Positions 1-8,129 of a stretch of 64,000 nt of DNA are shown here, in pieces; within the stretch, counting starts at the first letter, position 1; every line of letters begins with the position of its first letter. This DNA comes from Cryobacterium breve (GTDB lineage Bacteria; Actinomycetota; Actinomycetes; Actinomycetales; Microbacteriaceae): assembly GCF_004402375.1 (NCBI RefSeq), contig NZ_SOGJ01000037.1:1-64000 (forward strand), given 5' to 3'. The translations under genes and the position numbers were made by a program. The notes below the pieces were generated by a model, which worked only from the letters and a program-made list of their open reading frames with translations, searched no databases and was not told the DNA's origin.

Positions 1-218
1 CGATTCCGTGAACGACCAACAACACCCGCACCAGCCAGCCTCGTCGGGATCAATCACCTCGCCGACGAAACCGCCACAAACTAACCCAAGTGACTCCAGT
101 CAGCTTGACATCGCCCGAATACCGCGTTTTAGTGCAAAATCTCCGTCGAATTGGTCCGGGCCGTCGGGGCAGTGGATCGCGCGTTGGGAGAGAGGCAAGC
201 GTTGGAAGGCGACGACGT
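1..218. other. window edge, no gene supported
   Basis: Short stretch downstream of the HMG-CoA synthase gene. Open frames cross it on both strands, but they run on as shadows into the synthase gene and their translations (rich in Ser, Pro and Arg) look non-coding. I see no RNA gene and no clear terminator hairpin here. Confidence 0.5.
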
Positions 219-1694
219 TCAGGCGGTGGGAGGCACGTAGCGGTAGTACTCGATGCCCTGGTCGTAGAAGTCGGGGCCGTTCGCGGTGCCGAGGTGGTCC
301 ACGACGAACTGGTCGTCGGCCGGGGCAGGCACAAGGTCGCCGGGGCTGCCCTCGTGCAGCGCGATGTACTGCGCCTCGGTCAAGTCGACCGGGTCCTGTA
401 GCGCGGTCTCAACGTTGATCCGGGCGGCGGCGGCCTGCCAGCCCGCTGCGACCCGCATCGGCAGAGCCTCGGCGGCATCGCCGCTGCCGTAGCCGAGGGC
501 CAGCCATTCCTGGCCGGCGAGCTCGAGACCATCCGTCAGGCCATGCTTGAGGCCGGATGCGAGCCAGGCCGGCAGGGCCGCCGTGTAGAGGTTGCCCAGG
601 TCTCGCATGGTGTCGGAGCCGAGACCGAGCTTTTCGCTGACCAGGGTGTTCCAGAGCTCCGTGCTGCGCAGGTGCTGGCGCAGCCGGCGGGACAGCGGGA
701 ACACGTCGCCGGTGATCTCGCCGATGTCGGCACCGTTGCCGTGGAAAGGCGAGGGGGCGCAGAGCTCGGCGAGCAAGAGGTCGGCGTCGATTCCGGCATC
801 CGCGCAGTGCGTTCGCAGCTGGTCCCGGCCCGTTTCCTCGTCGGCCGCGAGCGTGAACAGGTAGGCCATCACCCATCCGGTCGCCGGCATCTGGTGGTAC
901 GGGCGGTGCATGAACACGCGGTCGACCTCGGTGAAGTAGTCGAGGGACTTTCCGGGGCGCTTGCCCAGCATGGCGGTCATCGCGTGGTGGGTGGCATCGA
1001 TGTAGCAGCTGGTGGAGTAGCGGCCGTTGAACACGGGCAGGTCTTGCATTTGTCCGTCGTCGCGAGGCGGCTGACCGCGAAAGCGCGCGAACGGTTTGCG
1101 GAAGTCCGCGACGCGGTAGTCGGAGTCACTGCCGGACCCGGCCAGGTTGACTTCCAACAGACGCGCCTCGCTCTCCAGGAGCACGGCGACGGCGCCCGCA
1201 CCCTGGGTGGGCTCACCGCTGCCCCCGCGGGCGTACTCGGCGATGTCGGCGGAGACGACGATGGCCTGGCGGCCCACACCATCCGTCGCCAGATAGCGCA
1301 GGGCGGCCTTGATGCCATAGACGCCGGCGAGGCAGGCCTGCTTGAACTCTGGCACCTCGCAGTCGCGGGCGAGCAGGGGCATGTCGTGGGCACTGAGGGC
1401 GTCGTTGACCATGCCCTTGACGATGACCGCGCCTGCCGAGTTATCACTGCTGGACTCGGTGCCGAGGGCCAAGAGGCCGACCTGACCCGGGTCGATGTCG
1501 TAGTCGCGGATTAGACGCCACACCGCGTTCGCCGCCAGCGTGTAGACGCTCTGGCCAGGGCCGCGCATGCGGAAGCTCCGGCCGACGACGTTCTTGACCT
1601 TCCCCCACGGCTGGTCGTTCCACTCGCACCAGTCTTCAAGCTGCACGCGGTAAGGCGGCACGAACAGGGAGAATCCACTAATTCCAGGCGTCAA
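219..1694 (-). CDS. mvaS: hydroxymethylglutaryl-CoA synthase
   Basis: Condenses acetyl-CoA with acetoacetyl-CoA to HMG-CoA, the first committed step of the mevalonate pathway, in the cytoplasm. The protein (491 residues) has the three expected active-site segments: Glu80 in LALGTESSSD, the acyl-accepting Cys121 in EFKQACLAGVYG, and His263 in VFMHRPYHQM. The start is a TTG preceded by a GAGGG-type ribosome binding site; no better ATG lies before the conserved N-terminus. It is about 100 residues longer than typical bacterial enzymes (around 390), with the extra length mostly after the thiolase-fold core. It is transcribed away from the decarboxylase/kinase/reductase operon, so the shared 190-bp gap probably holds promoters for both. 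Identity is secure from motifs and context; the role of the extra length is unknown. Confidence 0.92.
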   Translation of the reverse strand: MTPGISGFSLFVPPYRVQLEDWCEWNDQPWGKVKNVVGRSFRMRGPGQSVYTLAANAVWRLIRDYDIDPGQVGLLALGTESSSDNSAGAVIVKGMVNDALSAHDMPLLARDCEVPEFKQACLAGVYGIKAALRYLATDGVGRQAIVVSADIAEYARGGSGEPTQGAGAVAVLLESEARLLEVNLAGSGSDSDYRVADFRKPFARFRGQPPRDDGQMQDLPVFNGRYSTSCYIDATHHAMTAMLGKRPGKSLDYFTEVDRVFMHRPYHQMPATGWVMAYLFTLAADEETGRDQLRTHCADAGIDADLLLAELCAPSPFHGNGADIGEITGDVFPLSRRLRQHLRSTELWNTLVSEKLGLGSDTMRDLGNLYTAALPAWLASGLKHGLTDGLELAGQEWLALGYGSGDAAEALPMRVAAGWQAAAARINVETALQDPVDLTEAQYIALHEGSPGDLVPAPADDQFVVDHLGTANGPDFYDQGIEYYRYVPPTA

Positions 1695-1882
1695 CAGTTC
1701 CCTCTTCAGGTTTGGCGTGGTTGTTCACCCACACCGGGTCTCAAACGCACCATTCCATTATCAACGGATCGGTTGGTGAAAGTGGTGACCAGAAGCGGAT
1801 CGTCAGGCGCAACCGACCCGTGGTGCCGATACGGAGCCCCGGGAAGCGACTAAAATCGAGGGAACCCGATCGGAGCACCACT
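1695..1882. promoter_or_regulatory. divergent promoter region between mvaS and mvaD
   Basis: Gap between the divergently transcribed halves of the mevalonate cluster. An in-frame ATG at 1712 would extend mvaD by 57 codons, but the resulting peptide is unlike the family and would occupy the whole promoter region, so I treat this as non-coding. The mvaD start at 1883 is preceded by CGGAGC. I cannot name a specific -35/-10 pair with confidence. Confidence 0.5.
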
Positions 1883-2893
1883 GTGGACCAACCCATCGAT
1901 GGTGGAGCCACCGCCGTGGCCCGCGCACACAGCAACATCGCCCTCGTCAAGTACTGGGGCAAGCGCGACGCCGCCCTGAACACACCCGCGGTCGGCTCGA
2001 TCTCCGTCACGCTCGACGCGCTCTACACCGACACCCGCGTCACCTTCACGCCCGGCCTGGCCGCCGACGAGTTCTGGCTTGCCGGATGCCGAGGCCCGGT
2101 CACGCGCGTCAGCCACGTTCTCGATCTGGTGCGCGGGCATGCCGCCAGCCTGGGTCTCCCCGCCTCGGGGCTGAACGCCATCGTGTCGTCGACGAACAAC
2201 TTCCCGACGGGGGCCGGCCTCGCCTCGTCGGCGTCCGGTTTCGCGGCCCTCGCTGTGGCTGCCACCGGAGCCGCCGGGCTCACCTTGCTGAGCCGGGAGC
2301 TGTCGATTCTGGCCCGCTACGGCTCCGGCTCGGCCGCCCGGTCTATTTTCGGCGGTTTCGCCGAGATGCACGCCGGCACCGCCGCCGACGGCTCGGACGC
2401 CTACGCGGAGGAGTTGCTCGACCAGGGCGCCTGGCCTCTCGCCGTGGTCGTAGCGATTACCGAGCACGGCGAGAAATCGATAAATTCCACAATCGGCATG
2501 AACGAGAGCAAGGCCACCTCGCCGTTCTACCCTGCCTGGCTGGACTCGGCCGACGACGACCTCGCGGAGATGCGTGCGGCCATCCGGGACCGCGATTTCA
2601 CCCGGCTCGGGGAGCTGTCCGAGTACAACTGTCTCAAGCTGCACGCCCTGATGCTCACAACCCGACCCGCGCTGATCTACTGGAACGCGGCCACCGTCGC
2701 CGCCATGCACGCCGTGCGGGCCCTGCGTGCCCAGGGCGTGCCGGCCTACTTCACCATCGACGCCGGCCCGCAGGTCAAGGTGCTCTGCCTGCCGGGTGAC
2801 GCCGCCGCTGTGCAGCAGGCGATGACGCTCGTGCCCGGCGTGCACGAGGCCCGGATCAGCGCGCTCGGCCCGGCCGCCTACCGGCTGGAATGA
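1883..2893 (+). CDS. mvaD: diphosphomevalonate decarboxylase
   Basis: ATP-dependent decarboxylation of mevalonate 5-diphosphate to isopentenyl diphosphate, the last step of the pathway. Using the GTG at 1883 the protein has 336 residues, the normal family size. It shows the N-terminal AHSNIALVKYWGKRD segment (residues 15-29), the GHMP-kinase phosphate loop PTGAGLASSASGF (108-120), the family-specific GSGSAARSIFGG (147-158), and a C-terminal FTIDAGPQVKVL segment. The stop codon overlaps the start of the phosphomevalonate kinase gene (ATGA), so translation is probably coupled. A longer reading from ATG 1712 is rejected because the extension is not family-like. Confidence 0.93.
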   Translation: MDQPIDGGATAVARAHSNIALVKYWGKRDAALNTPAVGSISVTLDALYTDTRVTFTPGLAADEFWLAGCRGPVTRVSHVLDLVRGHAASLGLPASGLNAIVSSTNNFPTGAGLASSASGFAALAVAATGAAGLTLLSRELSILARYGSGSAARSIFGGFAEMHAGTAADGSDAYAEELLDQGAWPLAVVVAITEHGEKSINSTIGMNESKATSPFYPAWLDSADDDLAEMRAAIRDRDFTRLGELSEYNCLKLHALMLTTRPALIYWNAATVAAMHAVRALRAQGVPAYFTIDAGPQVKVLCLPGDAAAVQQAMTLVPGVHEARISALGPAAYRLE

Positions 2894-3963
2894 TGGCGAT
2901 GACGCTTCCGACCATTCCGTCATTGCCGACGATCCGGGCCTCCGCGCCCGGCAAGCTCTTCCTGCTGGGCGAGTATGCCGTGCTCGAGGGCGCACCCGCG
3001 TTGGTCACCGCCGTCGACCGGCGGGTGGAGGTGACGATCGACGAGTCCTCCACAGTCACCTGGCAGGTCAGCGCACCCAATCTCGGTATCCGCAATCTGA
3101 CCTTGGCAACGGACGGCGCCCTTCCGACCGGCCTCACCGCCACGCAGCGTGCCCATCTCCGCGTCTTCGACGAGGTGCGCGCGACGGTGCAGGCCGCGGC
3201 GCTGCAGGCCCGGGGCCGCCCGTTGCTCACCGTACCCCCGCTCGCGATCACCATCGACAGCAGCGCACTCTCCCGGGGTGACCACAAGCTGGGCCTCGGC
3301 TCCAGCGCGGCCACCGCCGCCGCCTTGACCGACGCCCTGGCCCGCGCCCTGGGCCTGACCCTCGACCGGCGCGAGCTCTTTCGGCTGGCCCACGCCGCCC
3401 ACCGGAACGCGCAGAACGGTGCCGGCAGTGGCGGCGACGTCGCCGCGAGCGTGCACGGTGGGCTGATCCGCTACACCCCGGACGTCGCAGTCGTGCCGCT
3501 CCGCTGGCCGGAGGAACTCCGCATCTCAGCCGTCGTCACCGGCGAGGGCGCACTGACGACCCGCTTGGTGGGCCGCGTGGGTGACTACGCCGCCGAGAGC
3601 CCTGCCCGGCATCGGGCCGACCTCGATCGGCTTGCGCACCTGGCCGAGCAGGCCGAGACAGCGCTGGCCAGCCCGGCCGCCTTCCTGCGCTTGGCCTCCG
3701 ACTACTTCGCCGCCCTGTCCCAGCTCGATGACCACGCCCGGGCCGGCATTGTGAGTGAGCGGCACCGTGAACTGCACGCCCTCGCCCGGCGCGAAGGCAG
3801 CGTCTTCAAGACCAGCGGCGCCGGCGGTGGCGACGTCGGCCTGGCTTTCAGCTACGCCGGAGAACCCACCGAGCGCCTCGCCGGGGCATTCGCCCGAGCC
3901 GGCGCCGCCATCGTCCCGCTCGGCTTTTTCGCCGCCGGCCTACAGGGAGGCACCACGTCATGA
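2890..3963 (+). CDS. mvaK2: phosphomevalonate kinase
   Basis: GHMP-family kinase that phosphorylates mevalonate 5-phosphate. The protein (357 residues) has an N-terminal SAPGKLFLLGEYAVLEG motif (about 18-34), the ATP loop LGLGSSAATAAA (134-145) and the C-terminal SGAGGGDVGLAF motif (about 311-322). The length and the loop fit phosphomevalonate kinase rather than mevalonate kinase, and the mevalonate kinase is accounted for by the next gene. It overlaps mvaD by four bases at its start and the reductase-kinase fusion by four bases at its end, so the three genes form one tight operon. Position in the pathway is inferred from family features plus the complement of neighbours. Confidence 0.88.
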   Translation: MMAMTLPTIPSLPTIRASAPGKLFLLGEYAVLEGAPALVTAVDRRVEVTIDESSTVTWQVSAPNLGIRNLTLATDGALPTGLTATQRAHLRVFDEVRATVQAAALQARGRPLLTVPPLAITIDSSALSRGDHKLGLGSSAATAAALTDALARALGLTLDRRELFRLAHAAHRNAQNGAGSGGDVAASVHGGLIRYTPDVAVVPLRWPEELRISAVVTGEGALTTRLVGRVGDYAAESPARHRADLDRLAHLAEQAETALASPAAFLRLASDYFAALSQLDDHARAGIVSERHRELHALARREGSVFKTSGAGGGDVGLAFSYAGEPTERLAGAFARAGAAIVPLGFFAAGLQGGTTS

Positions 3964-6341
3964 GCCGGTCCCGGATCCCCCGCTTCTACCAGCTGACGGT
4001 CAGCGAGCGCATCGCACTCCTGCAGCAACGAGGTGTTTTGACCGAGGATGCCGCGGCGCACCTCGCCGGCGGAACATCCGCCCTCGACGTGGCGGCGGCC
4101 GACCGGTTGATCGAGAACGTGATCGGCGTGTTCTCGATGCCGATGGGGCTCGGCCTGAATTTCCAGATCAACGGCCGGGACTACCTGGTGCCGATGGTGG
4201 TCGAAGAGCCGTCCATCGTCGCCGCGGTCAGTTCCACGGCCCGGCTGGTGCGCCAGGCCGGAGGGTTCACGAGCGTCGCCGAGGATCCGCTGCTGATCGG
4301 CCAGATCCAGGTCGTCGACCTTATCGACCCCGATCGCGCCCGAACTGACCTTCTCGCGCGCGGCGACGAGCTCGTCGCTCTGGCCAACAGCGGGCATCCG
4401 AACATGGCGGCGCGCGGCGGCGGGGCCCGCGGCATCGAGGTCTTCCTGCGCGGGGCGACCACGCAGAACGGCGAGCTGCTCGTCGTGCACCTAGTGGTAG
4501 ACACCCGCGATGCCATGGGCGCCAACCTGGTCAACTCGATGTGCGAGCGGCTCGCCCCCCTGGTCGAGGAGATCAGCGGCGGCCGCGTGTTCCTGCGAAT
4601 CCTCTCCAACCTCACCGACCGGGCCCTGGTGCGCGCCCGTGCCGTGATCCCGCACGCGCTGCTCGAGACCGCCGATTTCCCCGGCGCACGCGTGCGCGAC
4701 GGTATCGTGCTCGCGAACGAGTTCGCCGCCATGGATCCCTACCGGGCCACCACGCACAACAAGGGCATTATGAACGGGATCGACGCCGTTGCCCTGGCCA
4801 CCGGCAACGACTGGAGGGCGATCGAGGCGGCCGCCCACGCCTACGCCGGACGGGGTGACGGGTACGGCCCGCTCACCACCTGGAGCGTGAACGGATCCGG
4901 CGATCTGGTGGGCGAACTGACCCTTCCGTTGAAGGTCGGGACTGTCGGCGGCCAGGTGGAGTCGAATCCGGCCGTGCGACTCGCGCACACGATCCTTGGG
5001 GTGTCCGGGGCGCCCGAGCTGGCCGAGGTGATGGCCGCCGTGGGGCTGGCCCAGAACCTCGCCGCGCTCAAGGCCCTGTCCACCAACGGCATCCAGCACG
5101 GCCATATGCGTCTGCACGCGCGGGCCGTCGCCGCGGCCGCGGGGGCCAGCGGAGCTCGGTTCGAGGAGGTCGTCGAGAGGCTCATCGCCGACGGCGAGAT
5201 CAAGGTGTGGAAGGCGCGCCAGATCATGCAGTCCCTCGACGGGGGCAGCGACGGCGACCCGGCCAGTGATTCGGCCGCCCCGGATGCCGGGCCTCGCGCC
5301 GCGGCATCCGTCGCGGCGCCCCTGCCACACCCCGCGCCCACGACCTCGGCCACCCTCACGCCACCACCCGCCACCACGCCCGGCGCTGCCCTCGCCCCGA
5401 GCGCCCCCGGAGCGGACGCCCACCTCGGCTACGGCAAGATCATCCTGATGGGCGAGCATTCCGTCGTCTACGGCTACCACGCGATCGCCGCCCCGATCGG
5501 GCTTTCCGTGCGCGCGCAGGTCACCCGCCATGCATCGATCCGCAAACCGGTCATCGCCGACTGGGACATCGACGGCTCGGTGCGCGAACCCATCCGCGCG
5601 GACCTCTCGCACCGGGTCGCGGCGCTGATTGCGTCCCGGCTCGGCGTCACCGCCGCGGGCGTGCGGGTTGACGTGTTCTCGCACCTGCCGCGGGCCAGCG
5701 GCCTGGGCGCCTCCGCCGCGTTCGCAGTGGCGGTGATCCGCGCCGTCGCCGACAGCTTCCAGCTCACGATCAGCGACGCCGAGGTCTCGGGCCTCGCCTT
5801 CGAATGTGAACAGATCGTGCATGGAACCCCGTCGGGCATTGACAACACCGTCGCCACCTTCGGCCGGTCGGTTCTGTTCCAGAAAACGGATGCCCCGGGC
5901 GGTCACACGATCCGCGACATCTTCACTCCCCACCCGATCCCCATCGTGATTGGGCTGTCCGGGGTTGAATCGCTCACCGCCCAGACCGTCGGCCTCGTGC
6001 GCAGTGCCTGGCAGCGCAACCCGGCGCGGTACGAGGGCATCTTCAGCCAGATCGACGGCCTGGTCTTGGCCGGGGTAGATGCGCTGCGCCGCGGCGACAT
6101 CGCCGAGCTCGGCGAGCTGATGAACATCAACCAGGGTCTGCTCAACGCACTGCAGGTGTCGAGTCCGGAGATCGAATCGCTCGTGGCGATCGCTCGGCGG
6201 GCCGGCGCCCTCGGGGCGAAGCTGACCGGCGGTGGAGGCGGGGGCGCAATGATCGCCATCGCCGAGCCCGGCGGAACCGAGCCGATCATGGCCGCAATGC
6301 GCAGCGCCGGGTACACCACGTATCTCACCGAAATTCGCTAG
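3960..6341 (+). CDS. mvaA-mvk: HMG-CoA reductase / mevalonate kinase fusion protein
   Basis: One continuous 793-residue reading frame joins two pathway enzymes. Residues 1 to about 426 are a class II HMG-CoA reductase: VVEEPSIVAA near 80 with the catalytic Glu, DAMGANLVN near 184, TTHNKGIMNG near 264 with the catalytic Lys, and GIQHGHMRLHAR near 378 with the catalytic His. Residues about 427-487 are a linker rich in Ala, Pro, Thr and Ser. Residues about 488-793 are a complete mevalonate kinase: GKIILMGEHSVVYGYHA, LPRASGLGASAAF near 576, SGIDNTVATFG near 625 and the C-terminal KLTGGGGGGAM near 753. It would turn HMG-CoA into mevalonate 5-phosphate through two consecutive reactions. No stop or internal start with a good ribosome binding site is evident at the junction. 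It is the last gene of the operon. Confidence 0.93.
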   Translation: MSRSRIPRFYQLTVSERIALLQQRGVLTEDAAAHLAGGTSALDVAAADRLIENVIGVFSMPMGLGLNFQINGRDYLVPMVVEEPSIVAAVSSTARLVRQAGGFTSVAEDPLLIGQIQVVDLIDPDRARTDLLARGDELVALANSGHPNMAARGGGARGIEVFLRGATTQNGELLVVHLVVDTRDAMGANLVNSMCERLAPLVEEISGGRVFLRILSNLTDRALVRARAVIPHALLETADFPGARVRDGIVLANEFAAMDPYRATTHNKGIMNGIDAVALATGNDWRAIEAAAHAYAGRGDGYGPLTTWSVNGSGDLVGELTLPLKVGTVGGQVESNPAVRLAHTILGVSGAPELAEVMAAVGLAQNLAALKALSTNGIQHGHMRLHARAVAAAAGASGARFEEVVERLIADGEIKVWKARQIMQSLDGGSDGDPASDSAAPDAGPRAAASVAAPLPHPAPTTSATLTPPPATTPGAALAPSAPGADAHLGYGKIILMGEHSVVYGYHAIAAPIGLSVRAQVTRHASIRKPVIADWDIDGSVREPIRADLSHRVAALIASRLGVTAAGVRVDVFSHLPRASGLGASAAFAVAVIRAVADSFQLTISDAEVSGLAFECEQIVHGTPSGIDNTVATFGRSVLFQKTDAPGGHTIRDIFTPHPIPIVIGLSGVESLTAQTVGLVRSAWQRNPARYEGIFSQIDGLVLAGVDALRRGDIAELGELMNINQGLLNALQVSSPEIESLVAIARRAGALGAKLTGGGGGGAMIAIAEPGGTEPIMAAMRSAGYTTYLTEIR

Positions 6342-6427
6342 ACACGCGCATTCCGAACCTGTATTCGAGGTATTCACAACCAGGCATCCGCTGAATCGAG
6401 CTGAGGACAACCGGCGTTCCGGTTCGG

Positions 6428-6525
6428 AATCCACAGCTTTTACACGGAGTTATCCACACCCGCATTCGCAGTCATTCAGCGGGATACAGACAGTTTTCAT
6501 GCTGCTGTCCACAGGTTTTTCCACA
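6428..6525 (+). promoter_or_regulatory. cluster of DnaA-box-like motifs in the 6342-6830 intergenic region
   Basis: Within about 100 bp there are four same-orientation nonamers: GAATCCACA (6428), a perfect TTATCCACA (6450), CTGTCCACA (6505) and TTTTCCACA (6517). They lie in a 489-bp gene-free region between the convergent reductase-kinase and ABC permease genes. The rest of this region holds the two inverted repeats listed next and no credible gene. Function is not known; a DnaA-titrating or regulatory site is one possibility. Confidence 0.55.
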
Positions 6526-6618
6526 TCCCTGTGCACAGATGTATCTTCGACGTCCGCCGGGTGGTGCGCTCACCTCCCCGAAGTCGCGCGACTCGCAACT
6601 CACGACTCGCGGCGCAGG

Positions 6619-6662
6619 TTGTGGAAGTGGGCGCACGTTCTACCGTGCGCCCACTTCCACAA
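6619..6662. repeat. perfect 19-bp inverted repeat with 6-nt loop
   Basis: Left arm 6619-6637 begins TTGTGGAAGTGGG and is matched without error by the right arm 6644-6662. There is no T-tract on either side, and it lies 278 bases past the upstream stop and 169 bases before the next stop, so it is a poor fit for a simple terminator. It could be a transcript-stabilising hairpin or a mobile palindromic element. Confidence 0.85.
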
Positions 6663-6772
6663 GGTGCGCCGCGACGGGCGACGGACGCGCGCGGCGCCGA
6701 CCGGTCAGCGCACCGGGTACTCCAGGTATTCCGTGGGCGCCGCGTATACCCAAGCGCACTCGCGTTCCTGAC

Positions 6773-6818
6773 GCCCCCGGGGCCTGCACGCGCGCGAGCG
6801 GATAGGGGCCCCGGGGGC
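6773..6818 (-). terminator. GC-rich hairpin after the ABC permease gene
   Basis: A 12-bp perfect stem (GCCCCCGGGGCC at 6773-6784 pairing with 6807-6818) with a 22-nt loop begins 13 bases after the stop codon of the minus-strand permease gene. There is no T-tract, which is common for actinobacterial hairpins. Confidence 0.6.
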
Positions 6819-6830
6819 GCGGGCCGGCTG

Positions 6831-8129
6831 CTACTCGTAGCGAAGCGACTCGATCGGGTCCTGCCGCGCTGCGCGCAGAGCCGGGATCGTTCCGGCCAGG
6901 AATGCCAGCCCCATCACCACGAGGATGATCGTGGCCAGTGCGGCGGGATCGAAAGCCACCAGGGTGAGCCCGGGCAGGTCGGCCAGGAGCGTGTCGGCCA
7001 ACACCGCGTTGGCGCCCATCCCCGCGAGCATGCCGACGCCGACACCGAGTGCGCTTCCCATCAGGCCGATGAACACGGCTTCCAGGCTGAACAGGCCGAA
7101 GATCTTGCCGCCGCCGAGGCCCATCGCCTTCATCAGGCCGATCTCCCGGGTGCGTTCCTGCACGCTCATCAACAGCGTGTTGACGATGCCGAAACCGGCC
7201 GCCAGCAGTGCGATCACGGCGAAGGCGTTCAATACCAGCACGATGCCGTCGATGACGGCCTTGAACGAGCCGATCTGGTCTTCCACCGTGGTGCCGGTGT
7301 AGCCCAGGTCGGACAGGTCGGACTTGAGAGTGGTCAGGTCCGCCTCGGCGCCGGTCGGATCGAACCGGACCACAGCCTGGGCATAGCTGTCCTTGCTGCT
7401 CTCCGACAGTCCACCGCTTTGGGCGTCGTAGAGGGCCTCGGTGAGCACCTTGTTGGCCGTGAACGCCGTCGATCCCGCCAAGCCTTCCTCGGAGACGCCG
7501 ACGATGGTGGCCCTCAGCTCGGACTGGGTGCCCGTGACGTCGGTGATGGCGAGGGTGAGCATGGCACCCAGGGCGGCGGCGTCATCCGTGAAGCCCAGGG
7601 GCGTGACGAACGAGACCGGCACGGCAACCTCGTAGTCGCTGCTCGCCGCGTCGGGCTCGGCGCCCGCAGCGAGGTCCAGCTCCATGCCGGGGATGAAGCT
7701 TCCCACATTGGCCTCGTAGGCGGTGCCGTCGGCGACCTGCACGTAATCCGGGCTCACGCTCAGCTGCGGTTGCACGGAAAGAACGCCGTCAATGGCGCCG
7801 ATCGAGTCGAGGTCGTCCGTGGTCAGGGCGATGAGGCTGAACCCGGGAGCACCGGGTGGCGAGTTCGGGGAATCGACCGCCACCGCGGTGGGATCGTACT
7901 CGACCGGACCATCCGTGCCGTCTTCAGCCGCCTTGGTGACAGTGATGACGTCGTCGGCGCCGATCGAGGCCACCGTCGTGTCGATGTACTGGTTGATGCC
8001 GGTGCCGACCCCGCTGGTGAGGGTGAGGGTGAAGGCGCCGATGAAGATCGAGAGCACCGTGAGGATGGTGCGGGTCTTGCTGCGCAGGCTGTTTTTAACG
8101 GCCGAGCGGATCAGGTCGAAGGCATTCAT
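6831..8129 (-). CDS. ABC transporter permease, MacB/FtsX family
   Basis: Membrane subunit of an ABC exporter. The 432-residue protein has the family plan: one N-terminal membrane segment after the NSLRSKTRTILTV motif (about 14-40), a large extracytoplasmic domain (about 45-290), then three membrane segments with the FtsX signature around VQERTREIGLMKAMG (about 325-340). It ends in RQDPIESLRYE, typical of MacB-type permeases. A strong AGGAGGTG ribosome binding site precedes ATG 8129, and this start overlaps the stop of the ATPase gene by four bases. The pair probably exports a peptide, lipid or antibiotic; the substrate cannot be read from sequence. The divergent two-component system suggests stress or envelope-responsive control. 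Confidence 0.88.
   Translation of the reverse strand: MNAFDLIRSAVKNSLRSKTRTILTVLSIFIGAFTLTLTSGVGTGINQYIDTTVASIGADDVITVTKAAEDGTDGPVEYDPTAVAVDSPNSPPGAPGFSLIALTTDDLDSIGAIDGVLSVQPQLSVSPDYVQVADGTAYEANVGSFIPGMELDLAAGAEPDAASSDYEVAVPVSFVTPLGFTDDAAALGAMLTLAITDVTGTQSELRATIVGVSEEGLAGSTAFTANKVLTEALYDAQSGGLSESSKDSYAQAVVRFDPTGAEADLTTLKSDLSDLGYTGTTVEDQIGSFKAVIDGIVLVLNAFAVIALLAAGFGIVNTLLMSVQERTREIGLMKAMGLGGGKIFGLFSLEAVFIGLMGSALGVGVGMLAGMGANAVLADTLLADLPGLTLVAFDPAALATIILVVMGLAFLAGTIPALRAARQDPIESLRYE

Noticed and set aside
113-122. quinolone resistance change in GyrA (residues 113-122)
   Set aside because: The segment [10 protein letters not shown] keeps Ser118 and Asp122, the sensitive state, so nothing unusual.
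8-418. 136-residue open frame at the window start
   Set aside because: Low-complexity and mostly antisense to the 3' part of the HMG-CoA synthase gene.
543-1514. 323-residue open frame on the plus strand
   Set aside because: Antisense to the HMG-CoA synthase gene, whose catalytic motifs are clear; long antisense frames are common in high-GC DNA and the product has no family pattern.
1712-1882. 57-codon upstream extension of mvaD from ATG 1712
   Set aside because: Extension is not family-like and occupies the divergent promoter region; GTG 1883 gives the normal length.
1850-2995. 381-residue open frame on the minus strand
   Set aside because: Antisense shadow of mvaD, compositionally Arg/Gly/Glu-rich.
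4491-6434. 647-residue open frame on the minus strand
   Set aside because: Antisense to the reductase-kinase fusion, which has all catalytic motifs of both enzymes; the antisense product is low-complexity.
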